64,000 nt of DNA from positions 56,001-120,000 of the forward strand of contig JACSYO010001716.1 of NCBI GenBank assembly GCA_016806645.1. The letters run 5' to 3'. Below the pieces are notes generated by a model that ran no database searches, was not told where the DNA came from, and saw nothing but the letters and a program-made list of their open reading frames with translations. Shown here in pieces: positions 14,991 to 25,977 of this stretch (positions are counted from its first letter, which is position 1; each line of letters starts with the position of its first letter). Source of the DNA: Ophiodon elongatus (taxonomy: Eukaryota > Chordata > Actinopteri > Perciformes > Hexagrammidae). The position numbers and the translations under genes are program-made.

Positions 14991-17900
14991 AGACTCATAA
15001 ATGACATAGAATATTACACTGAATATTACTTACAGATGATTGTCTGCATTTTTTGTACGTGTGTGTATATGTAATATATTCCTTATTTACTTTTCCTTTT
15101 TAGTCCTTCCTTTAGTGCTACTTTCATGTAGTTTGTTCTATTTCATCATATATTTTATTGTGTTTATGCTATTCTAATTTAAATATTTAGAATATCTGTT
15201 TATGAATTGTCTTTTTTTTTCAATGTTTTTTGTTGGAAAAGAAAGCTTTGAGATTTTTTGCATCTACTGCACAGGACAATCTACAGACTGATCTTAAACT
15301 TCAAAGCATAGTAACCCGGAACGAGTTTAAACCTAATAAAATAAAACATATTTTCTTACACCATAATAATCCAGTGGACACAATAGAATTAGTTTTGATT
15401 ATCCAGGAAAGATGTTATGTCAGCTGTGCATAATTATGCATAATTATAGACCGTGGGTGTATTGCACATACCTGCTGCTGCATGATTACAGGTAATCAAC
15501 GGAAAATGAAAACCTTTATAAGTTCCACAAGGAATGAGTGTCAGGGTTCAACCCTGACCTTGAGAACAGGAGTTTGATGGAAAAGAGGCACCCTTTCTGG
15601 ACTTGACATATCAAGAAGCTCAACTCAACATAACTCAAATGTTCATGAGGTCAATGGTGCATCCAAACCAACAAGACATGAAAATGGATCTATGTGCTTG
15701 CACAGGCAATATAAATAGTTGGAACTAAACGTTAAATATCATCCACGTAAGTTGTTTTTCCCCTTTTCAAAGTCCGTGTATAACTTTTTTTCTATTAATA
15801 TGTATTTATTATTTTCGTTGTGCACTTTTTTAACACCCTTCTGTTCCTATACTATTTGCCTATACTGCCTAAGCCAGCGCCTTGCTGTGAAATAAATCAT
15901 AGAATAGTTATGTTCGATTAAATTTCACTTATTCTTCAATAGGGATTACTACTAAAGTTGCTTTGACCATTGATCTACTGTCTGTTTCTCTATTATTGAG
16001 AATGTGCTGGTAGTTTTCTACAGACTTATCACAGAGATTGTGCACAGATATTTGAAAAAAACCCTCATGCATTCAGTTAAACTATTGCATATATCGCTCC
16101 TTTTCAATGACAACTCTTTAAAATTGTAAAATGGCTGTTGGCAATTGTTTTCCAGGACTGGCCCAAGTCTTTGTGGCACATCAAGTCATTCTAAAAACAA
16201 AGCCAGGATAAAATTGCTGCGTGCAGATTTCTTTAAAAAGGATACTGAACGTGATAAATGTGGTAAACAAACCAGGACCCAGTGTTAAGGGAAGACTATT
16301 TCCCCACAAATCAATCAGTTAGTATGTAAAATAAACTTTGCGATGCCCAGAACAAGTCAAGTCATCAGTTAAAATGAATGAAAAGAAAGAAGATAAACCG
16401 ACTGAATCAATGTCTGCACAGCCGGCTTTGGAAGTAACAGCAACAGGAAGTTCATCACAGTTGTTGTTGTTTGGTCAAAGACGTTGCTGGGGAGACGGAC
16501 ATCTGGACCACCTTGCTTAACCTGCTGCCACCGCGAGCCAGGGCCAAAACGAATGGATGGATGGAGTTCATCAAAGTGTAAGTGATTCTGTCAAAATGTG
16601 ATTTGGTTATGTCTTTGATAAAGAGCCCTCTGTTTGATTGTAATCATCGACTCCCACTGTTGAGATGTTATGTCACGCTTGCATATGTATTTCTACTCAG
16701 TGCAGACTGAAGAAGGTTACATCAGACGAGAATGCTAACTGTAATGATAATACTTTGTTCCCCTCTGCAAGGACGCACAAAAAGTGGAAAGTTGAAGTCA
16801 TAATAACGGTGGGATTTTCTGAGCCTTTTAAGCTTTTGGCCAGAAGAGAGGGACCAACGGAGAGTGGCTACACTTATGCAATGGAAAAAAGACAAGGGAA
16901 AGCTGGACTGAACGGAAGGAAAGGCAAAGAAAGGAAAGAGGAGAGCATTATTTCAAAGAAAGTGCTGGAAAACAGCACTATGGGAAAACCTGCCACTTTG
17001 AAATAAGGTGAGAGCATTTTTTTGGACACAGCGCCACATGAGATGAGTATTCCAGAAGGACCGCTGCTGGATTGCTGACATTGGCCAATCAGTTTTTTTC
17101 TACCTCGACCACAGAGGGGAGGAAACACAAAAGCAGAGCAGTGGGCCAGGCCTGTGGTACATAGTGCTACTCTGGGAAAAAGCAACCCGGCGCCTGGAAA
17201 GAAACGTTATGTCACCCGCCTCACGTGAAGTGGTGTTGTGCTCTGCTGCCATGGCGACGCCGAAGATGATGAGGAGAAGAAACGTGAGGGAGCAGCAGCG
17301 TTAGCTGTTGAAGTTAAAGAGTGTTTGGGAGGTTACACCGCCGGTCAACTTCTCCATGGAGTAATGAGAACATAAACACGAAGCCATGCAGGTGTTCCCA
17401 GTCGACTGGAGCCCGTTAGAAGACTGGCCTTTAGTTAATAAAAGAGACACCGTGTAGAAAACGTCTCTGACTCATACCAGTTACCTACTTAACGTTCTTA
17501 ATTCATTAATTAATCGTTTTTGGTCTTTGAGGGTTTTCTTTTGCCTGGAGGAGTCCATCACTAGTGCTAGGATCTTCCTCCATCCAAAGAGTGTGGCCTG
17601 GCCATTGCAGTCACCTCTGCTTTATTTCAGTGATGACGTTCTCGCTTCTGTTTTTTCTGTATAAAAATCCAAGGATGTGATTTTGTAAGGCCAGAGGATG
17701 TCACGCAGCCTTCCCGTCGTCCATTGTGGACAACCCGTCCTCACTTCCAACTCGTCAAATAGCGACGCTCGGTCGTTGGTCCTCGTCACCTGAAACCTCG
17801 GCACGCTTTAGCATCTCCTTGAGACGCCAGGCTCCAATGTAAACCCACATCACCATTACACGGTCAGAGCAACTGACGTAGTTTACATAGTGAGAGAGTC

Positions 17901-18750
17901 CACTCAGAGAGGAGGTCAGGGTGGATGGTTGGGTCAAACAAACATGGACATGCCCTGAGGAGACTGCTGTTTGTGTCCCTTATTAAACTAACATTTCCTG
18001 TGTACATGGACTTATATCTTGAAAAGACACAAAAAAATAAAATGAGCGTGGCCATCACATCCAGCAAGCCTATCATGGTCACCAGATAATGTGCAAGGTC
18101 AGGGAAGGACAACAAATTAGAAGTGTACAAGTAAAAGATGAGCATGGATGAACTCATGGAAAAAAAAAAGGAGCGCAAGAGGACAAGCACTGCATGCTGG
18201 CAACAACATGAATCATTGAAAACGAGGCTGGCATTCACTCCGTACTGTCTAGCAGCTTTGGCCTTGATAGGATGAGAAGCCTGATGGAAGCACAAACTCT
18301 GTATCCATTACCAGTTAATGTAAACACACACAGACAGGGATACAGTATGCCAGTGCAGTACTGTAGGCCCACATCCAGCCTGGAGCTGCCAGAGCTCAGT
18401 GCTGGCTGAAAGAATGGCTTCATGCCATGCACTGATAAGCTCAGCGGAGGCTCTTGTCCCCCTCAGGAAAGGCCACTTGCAGTGTCTGCCAGCTGAATGG
18501 GACGGAGCCCAGCCCTGTGGCTGCAACACTGGAGCCATCACTGACCAATGCAACTGCTTAGTGGGTCACTACTCGGTTATACTGCGCAAATATTAGATTT
18601 GATTTAAATAACAGACCTGATCTATTCAGTGTCTTTCGCCTCAGAAATGCAGCTGATTTAGTACATTTGAATTTTAGTAATAAGTATTTATCAAGTTCAA
18701 GTGTTTAATTGTATGCACAACCCTTACAGTAGAGCAGTTGTTCTTCTTCT
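14991..18750. other. intergenic, no gene seen
   Basis: AT-rich to mixed sequence. There is a 9-bp perfect hairpin at 15540-15558 and a GGATGGATGG tail at 16552-16564 that may end a decayed repeat. I saw no coding exon with supporting splice sites. Confidence 0.5.
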
Positions 18751-18769
18751 CAGGCTCTCTTCAACAATG

Positions 18770-19620
18770 CTACTACAAATATGTATAAAAGAAAAAACAG
18801 ACCGTAAAAACTGCGAATCCAAGGCATAAAACATAATTTAGTGCAGAAATTAAAATAGGAATAAAAAATAAGAAGAAAATAAGATAAAATATAAAATGGG
18901 ATACCGCGGACACTGGAGATGGAAAAGATGTGCGCTTTGTTCAGGTCCAACAGGTAGTGGAAGCAGCATGAAGATGAAGAGCACAGTGTGGAGTAAGTAA
19001 AGTGAGGAGCTCAAGAGCTCAAAAGTTAAAAAAATGATTATGGCCCGTGGGATGAAGCTGTCCCTGAGCCTGGTGGTGCAGAACCAGATGTCGTACTGTC
19101 TACCAGAAGAGAGCAGGCAGAACAGTTTGTGGCTGTGGTTATGGGGGACCCTGCAATATGCAATTAGTCAGGATCTCAATGGTGCACCTGAGAAGTTGCA
19201 GTGTCCTGGAGTCATGTTGAACCTCCTCGCCCGCTGTCTTTGTGTTGGAGTCTGCGTGGTGAGTCCAGGTCGGGTCCTCACTGATGTGAACCCAGAGGAA
19301 CTTGAAGCCTTCGCAGTCCCATTGATGGAGATGGGGGCGTGTCCTTCTCCCTGCCACTTCTTGTAGTCCACAATCAGCTCCTTAGTTTTGCAGAGATGGA
19401 TGTAGTTGTCTGGGCAACAAGATGTCAGGGCTCCGATGTCCTCTCTGAAGGGCCGTCTCATCTTCGCTGGTGATCCGGGTGACGTCGTCAGCAAACGTGA
19501 TGATGGTGTTTCAGCCGGGTGTGGCCCCAAAGGGGAACAGAGAATAAAGGAGAGGGCCGAGGGGTGCTGGTGTTGGGGGGAGTTAAATATTTCTGAGCCT
19601 GGCTTTTTCAAAAAACTCTG
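18770..19620 (-). pseudogene. L2-like LINE relic, 3' part of reverse transcriptase ORF
   Basis: On the minus strand, across shifting frames, one reads CKTKELIVDYKK, then PISINGTA, FKFLWVHISEDPTW, RRFNMTPGHCNFSGAP, KLFCLLSSRRQYD and TRLRDSFIPRAI. This is the order of C-terminal motifs in L2-like teleost LINEs (NKTKELIVDFR, INGT.V, FKFLGVHIS..LTW, CITAWYGN, RLRDSF.P.AI). Several frameshifts and stops make it a dead, 5'-truncated copy. Confidence 0.78.
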
Positions 19621-21756
19621 TTTGAAAACTAAAACATCTGTGATTGGATCCCCACATCATTGAGTGGGGTCGACTTTTTTCTTAATTTTAAAATCAATTT
19701 GAAACCTGTATTTGGATGCAGAAAAAATGGGACACTTCATTCAATAAGAATCATCTTTGACTCTGATGAAAAAGAACATTTCATGGAGACTGAATCGACT
19801 GTTTTGTCTTTGTTGCACGATTGTGTAACGCTCGCCATCTTTTGTCATCTTCTGATGGCGTCTAATCTAAGATCTACTCTGGTCTAATGGACCAATCAGC
19901 ATGGGTTCTGGGTCCATTTACCAGTGATAGGGATTCTAGTTTAATGCATCTCTCCCTGATAACAACGCACCATTTGCTGCCATCTGTTCCAATGGTAAAA
20001 GCCTAGAGTTTACATTTCCAAACATGGCGTCAAATGTTAGTGTTTCCAGTAGGCGAACATGACATGAACAGTATTATATCTTATACTTGCATACTTTTCA
20101 TTACTGATAAATAAATATGCTTTCTTACATTATTACAGTATAAAAAAAATGATCTGCAGAAATGTTATAACAATATCAGTCTGTACATTTTTACATTATT
20201 GGGTTTTATTACATTTTCAAGTGCAAATTGTGTTACATTTTCAGGAAATTAGCATTAAATATATCATTATTGGGTACGACATTCCATATCATCGGTCGTT
20301 CAAGTACACACAGAACTCCCCGTCCATTTATCCATCAGCAACAATATTCAGGAGAGACGCTGTTGGGAACACACTGGTCCCGGCCCCCTCACGCCATCCT
20401 AAGCTCATGTAAGACAATCTACCAGTGGGCCAGGTCTTATGACTGAGTTCAAGCAGGACTGAGTTCATCTCAAAGCCCCGGGGTATGATTTTGAAGTTCC
20501 AAGAGCAAAAAAAACAAACAAACAAAAAAGCATTTAAAGGATTATCTCCCAAAAAGTTGTTGCTACACACTCCTAAACCTACAACTAATGCGTAGTTTGC
20601 AGTCGGTACTCTCCCTGGTCCAATCGTTTAAAACACTTGCACGTAGCCTTCTACAACTGCAAAAAACATTCAAGGGCCAACCGAAACAAGCGATGGCCCC
20701 CCTGACTCTTTACTGCCACCCACAAGAGGCCGCTCTCCTGCCCCCTCTCAAAATGCATGAGGGACTACCCCAACCCATGGTACACAAGGAACACTGGTAA
20801 AAGTGATCTTATCCCCCCTAACCCCCCCATTACGTGCACCTCCTAAGGGATCATATAGCATTGGTTGCCCCTGCCCTATAACTGTATGCCTCAATGCACC
20901 CTCCGCATTCAGATAATCAAACATAAACGCACCATCGACAGACATGATGAATCATATCTCACTCTCCTCACGTCCCACGGCTCCCCTCCCTTCTTCTTCT
21001 TTGAGCATGGTCAACATGGAGCACACAGAATGTTCACATGTCCACATCCACAAATTGTCCCTCTGGATCGCCCCTCTGGATCACCCCTCTGTCTGCCGGC
21101 CTGCAGCGGAGGATCCTTCCAGATCTCTCCCCTGAGGCTGCCATCACCATGATGCAGTTTCAGCAATGTTTGGCTAGGGGATGCCAAAGGAACAGCAAAC
21201 TGCTTAATCAGGGCTTTTGGAGGACAACAAGCGCAGTTGACGCATGACCTCCTGAGGTTAAGTGGATTTTGATTATCAATCAATAATATATTACTATTAT
21301 TTTTCTATCCCCCAAAAACCAAGTCACTTAGCCTACCAAAACATGAACCACCAAGCATCATTTTTTATCAATATACATCTAATCCATGGTAAGTGGAAAT
21401 ATTAAAGAGCTGTAACAATGTATTAGTGTGGCAGACTATTTAAAACAGCCTTTGTATATGTGCAGAGAGATGAAAGTGCATATGGCTAAAAGTCAAAATA
21501 AAGAACTGGAAAGAATATAAGCCTGTAAAGAATTCTTATTTTTGTTGACTGTGCTCGTGATTTGAGCACCCAATAAACAGTGTTCTGTGACAAACAAATA
21601 TAAATCTCCTCTCTTTATTCGCAAGATTCTCTCTCAAAGTCACCGACACAAGAAGCACTTATACTTCCAAAAACTATTATAACACGTTCAAGCAGAAGTC
21701 GTACAATTTGTGTTTCCCCATCAAAGCTAAATGTGTCATGTCTCACGAAACACCAC

Positions 21757-21759
<3 letters not shown>
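19621..21759. other. intergenic, no gene seen
   Basis: No recognised gene or element. A local duplication (CTCTGGATCGCCCCTCTGGA) lies near 21061. Confidence 0.5.

Positions 21760-21808
<49 letters not shown>
21760..21808. repeat. (CT)n microsatellite
   Basis: A pure run of about 48 bp. Confidence 0.95.
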
Positions 21809-21809
<1 letters not shown>

Positions 21810-22052
21810 GCCATGAACCAAACATTCACATAAACGCTCTCTATTCTTCTGCTACATTCAGGGCCTGTGTGAAAGACGGTAAATATGAAACGCCTGTGTG
21901 GAGATCCGCTTCCATCAGGTTTGAGTTGCTGAATGAAAGGACCGCGTTTCTCACGTCGAGGATTACACACCTCACAAACTGCATGTTGACAAATACTGGA
22001 ACTGTGTTTGTATCATTATTATTTCTGTATTTGTATTATTTGGGTTATTATT

Positions 22053-22400
22053 ATTAGATAGATAGATAGATACTTTATTAATCCCGCAAGGGGACATTTC
22101 TTCATTACAGCAGCATCATTTGTACATACAGGTAAGAACAATATATACAAAAAATAGAATGGAATAATAAGAAAATAAGAAAAATGAATATATACAACAA
22201 ATATAATATAATAATAATAATAATAATATTAAATTAAATTAAATTAACTAACAAAACGAAACAGTAGTGCAAAGATAGCCAACAATGTGTAACAAACAAC
22301 AGTGCTATAGTTGAGTGGTTGATTTGGCCAGAGGTGATTTATTGTAAAGTGTTATTGCAGTGGGCAGGAATATCTGTCCATGTAAACATTATTATTATTA
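22053..22400 (-). mobile_element. LINE 3' end with GATA-type tail (minus strand)
   Basis: ATAGATAGATAGATACTTTA followed by TTAATCCCGCAAGGGGACAT is the reverse complement of a common teleost non-LTR retrotransposon 3' terminus. It is followed by AT-rich 3' UTR-like sequence and GGCAGGAATATCTGTCC. It contains an AATAAT microsatellite at about 22207-22250. Confidence 0.6.
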
Positions 22401-23180
22401 TTGTGTTTTGCTCCATCCCTCCTGTACACAAAAGGAAATGATATGTGCATTTATGTGTTGATACATCTTTCAAAGCCACTCACTTACCCATTACCTCAGT
22501 CATTGAATTTTTCTTGCGGTTGTTTTTGTTTTTTTACAGTCTCGTTTGGCTGTTTATGTGTCCCTGTTCTGTCATTACCATTTCATTAAAAAAAGGTTCA
22601 AGAGCCAAAAATAGAAGTATAAGAAAAAGTATATGAACTCGAATGTAAAAAAATCACATGTTTAAAATGTAAAAGGGGCCTACAGAAGTATTAACAAGAT
22701 GAGTACATTTAGGAAGCAGGTCTATTAGTAAAACAAATGTTTTCTCCATTTCAGCCAATTAAATCACTGCAATCATTTGACTAAGAATACCATAGAATAA
22801 TTAAGTAGCCTATCAGAAATAGCCTAAAGATACTCATTTGGCAGAATGGCCACTTTTAGCAATTAGATTAGATATTATATATGTAATTTGCTTAATATTT
22901 TATTATCACTGATGCCTTAATGCCTAAGTCAGATGTCACAGCTTGGATGTATGTTAACTTTTAATCGACCAAGTATAGCTGTCAAATAAATGTATTATTT
23001 ATTTATTTGTATTATTTTTTATTTACATTCTTATGTAAAGAACAAGTACATGCGCTTACTACTGTAGTTGTTACTGTAAGAAAGTGAACGCTCTGTACTT
23101 TTTCCCATATGACATGAACGCAGCATGCGTATTCCACTCTCTCCCTCCACTTCTATCTCTTCTTCTCTCCTCTCTGCTGG
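22401..23180. other. intergenic upstream of SKI promoter
   Basis: AT-rich, no gene or clear element. Confidence 0.5.
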
Positions 23181-23185
23181 GCAGC

Positions 23186-23230
23186 GGGGGGGCGAGAGCG
23201 GGGGGCGTGGGGGGCGGGTGGGGGGGGGGT
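23186..23230 (+). promoter_or_regulatory. SKI promoter G-run cluster with GC box
   Basis: Five runs of three to eleven G separated by short spacers, including GGGGCGGG (23211-23218), an Sp1 consensus. It lies about 900 bp upstream of the SKI ATG at the edge of the CpG-rich segment. The pattern also satisfies a G-quadruplex motif. I found no TATA box at a convincing position. Confidence 0.55.
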
Positions 23231-23340
23231 GAAGGCTTGTTCCTGGAAGAGCCCAGCCTGCCTGCAGAGTCACTCACATTCCTGGCTGGGATTCAATGAC
23301 TGAGCCAGACACACAAACACAGAGGGAGAGAGGGGGCGCA

Positions 23341-23341
23341 T

Positions 23342-23375
<34 letters not shown>

Positions 23376-23437
23376 CCTAGACGGAGCGGGAGGGAGAGAG
23401 AAAGAGCCCTAGACTGGGGTAAAGAGAGAGTGCGAGC

Positions 23438-23496
<59 letters not shown>

Positions 23497-23652
23497 CGAG
23501 AGAGAGACCTAGACGGAGCGGGAGGGAGAGAGAAAGAGCCGTAGACTGGGGTAAAGAGAGAGTGCGAGCGAGAGGGAGAGGGAGAGAGAGAGAGAGAGCG
23601 AGAGAGCGAGAGAGAGAGAGAGAAAAGCGAGCGAGCGAGCGCGAGAGCAGGA
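23341..23652 (+). repeat. polypurine GA tract with 132-bp tandem duplication, SKI leader/promoter
   Basis: An almost uninterrupted GA-rich strand. The block ACCTAGACGGAGCGGGAGGG, followed by a second segment containing AGACTGGGGTAAAGAGAG, occurs at 23375 and again at 23507, an offset of 132 bp with one base change (CCCTAG to CCGTAG). It lies roughly 490-800 bp upstream of the SKI start codon. Confidence 0.9.
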
Positions 23653-23901
23653 GCGCGAGCAGGCAGGCTCTCAGACTTCTCTTCTCCATACAGTCGGAGT
23701 GAACTGCGGGGGCAGACGGAGTGGATTGCAACAGTACTCGACAGCGGAAAGAGCCTCAAATAAGGATTGTTTTATCGACCTGTATCGACTCACAACTCCC
23801 CCTTTTGTTTTAATTTTCGCCCACTTCGTTTTGGAATTCGAAAAACAGGAACTTTTCGCTTCTCTGGAGTTTGGAGAGACGTTTTTTTTCTCTTTTCAGA
23901 T

Positions 23902-23955
23902 ATGGACAGTCGGCGACCCGCTGCAGGGAGCGACTGGCCGGTGGACGCTCTGTAG
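23902..23955 (+). CDS. upstream ORF 1 in SKI leader (17 codons)
   Basis: ATG GAC AGT ... CTG TAG is contained wholly within the presumed 5' UTR. Its relevance depends on the transcription start lying upstream of it. Confidence 0.4.
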   Translation: MDSRRPAAGSDWPVDAL

Positions 23956-24001
23956 TCACGGGAATAAAGCCGAAAACTCGCCTTCTGGGACTTTTTACTG
24001 G

Positions 24002-24121
24002 ATGTTTGATGAAGCGCTTCACAATTTTGGTCAGTTCTCGGACACGGTGGATTTACCAGGTTCAGGGACGGATAGATACTCGCGCTTCCCAGTCGACGAC
24101 AAGAAGGATTTACGCTCCTAA
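24002..24121 (+). CDS. upstream ORF 2 in SKI leader (39 codons)
   Basis: In frame with SKI but closed by TAA at 24119-24121, six codons before the SKI ATG. This stop also supports 24137 as the true SKI start. Confidence 0.4.
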   Translation: MFDEALHNFGQFSDTVDLPGSGTDRYSRFPVDDKKDLRS

Positions 24122-24149
24122 AGTTGCAGGAAAAACATGGAGACTGTAA
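24009..24149 (+). CDS. upstream ORF 3, overlapping the SKI start (46 codons)
   Basis: It starts ATG AAG CGC TTC and runs through the SKI ATG in another frame, ending TAA at 24147-24149. Translation of it would compete with SKI initiation. Confidence 0.4.
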   Translation: MKRFTILVSSRTRWIYQVQGRIDTRASQSTTRRIYAPKVAGKTWRL

Positions 24150-25042
24150 GTCGGCAGAGCTTCCAGCCTCATCCGGGACTGCAACAAACTCTCAAGCAGT
24201 TTCACATCAGCTCTATGAGCTCTCTTGGCGGGCCGGCGGCTTTCTCTGCCCGGTGGCAACATGAGCTCCTCTTCAAGAAGGAGGGGAAGGAGCCCGAGCC
24301 CGTCCTGCAGCATCTGCCGCCACCGGTGATGCCGGGCCCGCTGTTCATCCCGTCGGACCGCTCCACGGAGAGGTGCGAGACGGTGCTGGAGGGCGAGACC
24401 ATCTCGTGCTTCGTGGTCGGCGGGGAGAAGCGACTGTGCCTGCCGCAGATCCTCAACACGGTGCTGCGGGACTTCTCCCTGCAGCAGATCAACTCGGTGT
24501 GCGACGACCTGCACATCTACTGCTCGCGGTGCACGGCGGACCAGCTGGAGATCCTCAAAGTCATGGGGATCCTGCCCTTCTCGGCGCCGTCCTGCGGCCT
24601 CATCACCAAGACGGACGCGGAGCGGCTCTGTAACGCCCTGATCTACGGAGGCGCCTACCCGCCGCGCTGCAAGAAGGAGCTGAGCGGCGGCTCGCTGGAG
24701 CTGGAGCTCACCGAGAGGAGCTTCAAAGTCTACCACGAGTGTTTCGGCAAGTGCAAGGGCTTGTTCGTGCCAGAGCTGTACAGCAGCCCCAACGCAGCGT
24801 GCATCCAGTGCATGGACTGCAGACTCATGTACCCGACGCACAAGTTCGTGGTGCACAGTCACAAGGCACAGGAGAACAGGACTTGCCACTGGGGCTTCGA
24901 CTCGGCCAACTGGAGGGCGTACATCCTCTTGGGCCAGGATTACTCGGGGAAAGAGGAGAAGGCTCGCCTGGAGCACCTCCTGGACGAGATCAAGGAGAAA
25001 TTCGACTTCGCCAACAAGTACAAGAGGAAAGCATCGTCCAGG
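24137..25042 (+). CDS. ski: SKI proto-oncogene, coding exon 1 (302 codons; gene continues beyond window)
   Basis: SKI is a nuclear co-repressor that binds SMAD2/3 and SMAD4 and recruits NCoR/HDAC to silence TGF-beta/BMP target genes. Seen in order: the N-terminal SMAD2/3-binding segment (about 13-40, PHPGLQQTLKQFHISSMSSL then GGPAAF), the conserved stretch where human Shprintzen-Goldberg mutations cluster; a Dachshund-homology domain (about 75-172, with ETISCFVVGGEKRLCLPQIL); and a SAND-like SMAD4-binding domain (about 185-290) with a Cys/His cluster (CIQCMDC 222-228, HSH 240-242, CH 250-251). The ATG has A at -3 and G at +4, and an in-frame TAA lies 18 nt upstream. The exon ends KRKASSR, then AGG|GTGAGT, phase 0, like the human exon 1 boundary. 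The spacer at about 45-66 is shorter than in tetrapod SKI. It could be either teleost paralogue (skia or skib). SKIL is less likely given the N-terminus. Confidence 0.97.
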
Positions 25043-25779
25043 GTGAGTTGGTGCTGCTCACCCCGGAGCTCTGATTTATTTTGGTTTGTCTTTACCCCCC
25101 CACCCCCCCATTGTCAAGATCCAGTTCATGCATTGGAGCTCATCTTGACTGTTGTTTATTTATTCAGTTATGTTTTGTTTGTAGCCTACACCTCTCTCTC
25201 GCAGCACAGAGCTTGTTCTGAAGTCACATGTAGTGTCCCTCCCTAGATGGGACCTTCTGGGCCTCAACATTTGGAGGGGCCCCATCAAAAGTTCTCTACA
25301 CGTCACTAGAAATTGTCCCGACTGGAGGGACTGCTAGATTGGTTTCTTGAGAGGGTTTCCTGCCCCCCCGCCTCCCCCCCCAAAAAAAAAAAAGAAATAT
25401 TTTTTTCCCCAGGTAAAAAAATAATAAATAAATGAATCTGGGGCTCAACCTTTTCATACGGATCTATGATATGTGTCAAACCTCTTGTATTCTGGACTAC
25501 TCAGTATTGGGTCATCTTTGACATATTGTTACTAATTGGGCCTCATCCAGCAATGACAACACAACGCCTCTTGTGGCAATAAAGCCATTATTTGCCTGTG
25601 AAACACCTCTCAGGCTCACTTTTATTGGCCTGTACTGTGAATACAATCTCATTTACCAACAAATGGCTCAATGGGAAACAGTAAACAACAGTTAGGGTGT
25701 AAAGGAAACATGAATTCAGATGTGAGGAAATAATTCTTCTTCCTTTCGCCAGATTAAGTGGCATTTCATTCTACTGTTT

Positions 25780-25795
25780 CTCGCTCTCGCTCTCG

Positions 25796-25861
<66 letters not shown>
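25780..25861. repeat. (TCGCTC)n followed by (CA)30
   Basis: Short CTCG-rich repeats run into about 60 bp of pure CA. Confidence 0.95.
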
Positions 25862-25864
<3 letters not shown>

Positions 25865-25933
25865 CCTGAGGAAGGGGTATATCTTCCTTAGTCTACATTT
25901 CTGCTTGTTCTTTCATTGCATGGCTGTTTTGCA

Positions 25934-25977
25934 TGTGTGTGTGTGTGTGTGTGTGTATGTGTGTGTGTGTTGTGTGT
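25934..25977. repeat. (GT)n microsatellite
   Basis: About 43 bp with a TA and a TT interruption. Confidence 0.93.

Larger units (their letters stand above)
23620..25060. promoter_or_regulatory. CpG-island-like segment over SKI leader and exon 1
   Basis: CG dinucleotides are frequent here (for example GCGAGCGAGCGAGCGCG near 23630, and throughout the exon) but sparse in the flanking intergenic and intronic DNA. This is the usual state at the 5' end of a developmental regulator. Confidence 0.6.

Noticed and set aside
18399..18596. Cys-rich peptide (PCGCNTGAITDQCNC) reminiscent of a laminin-EGF module
   Set aside because: A single short match without the remaining module cysteines or splice sites; probably chance.
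22125..22140. ACATACAG followed by GTAAGA, another AG|GT junction
   Set aside because: It lies in a LINE 3' end outside any known intron and lacks a pyrimidine tract.
23270..23731. Long Leu/Ser/Arg and Arg/Glu open frames on both strands
   Set aside because: These are products of the GA/CT tract, which lacks stops in several frames.
24110..24976. 288-codon minus-strand open frame opposite SKI exon 1
   Set aside because: A shadow of the GC-rich SKI coding strand; the plus-strand protein is unambiguously conserved.
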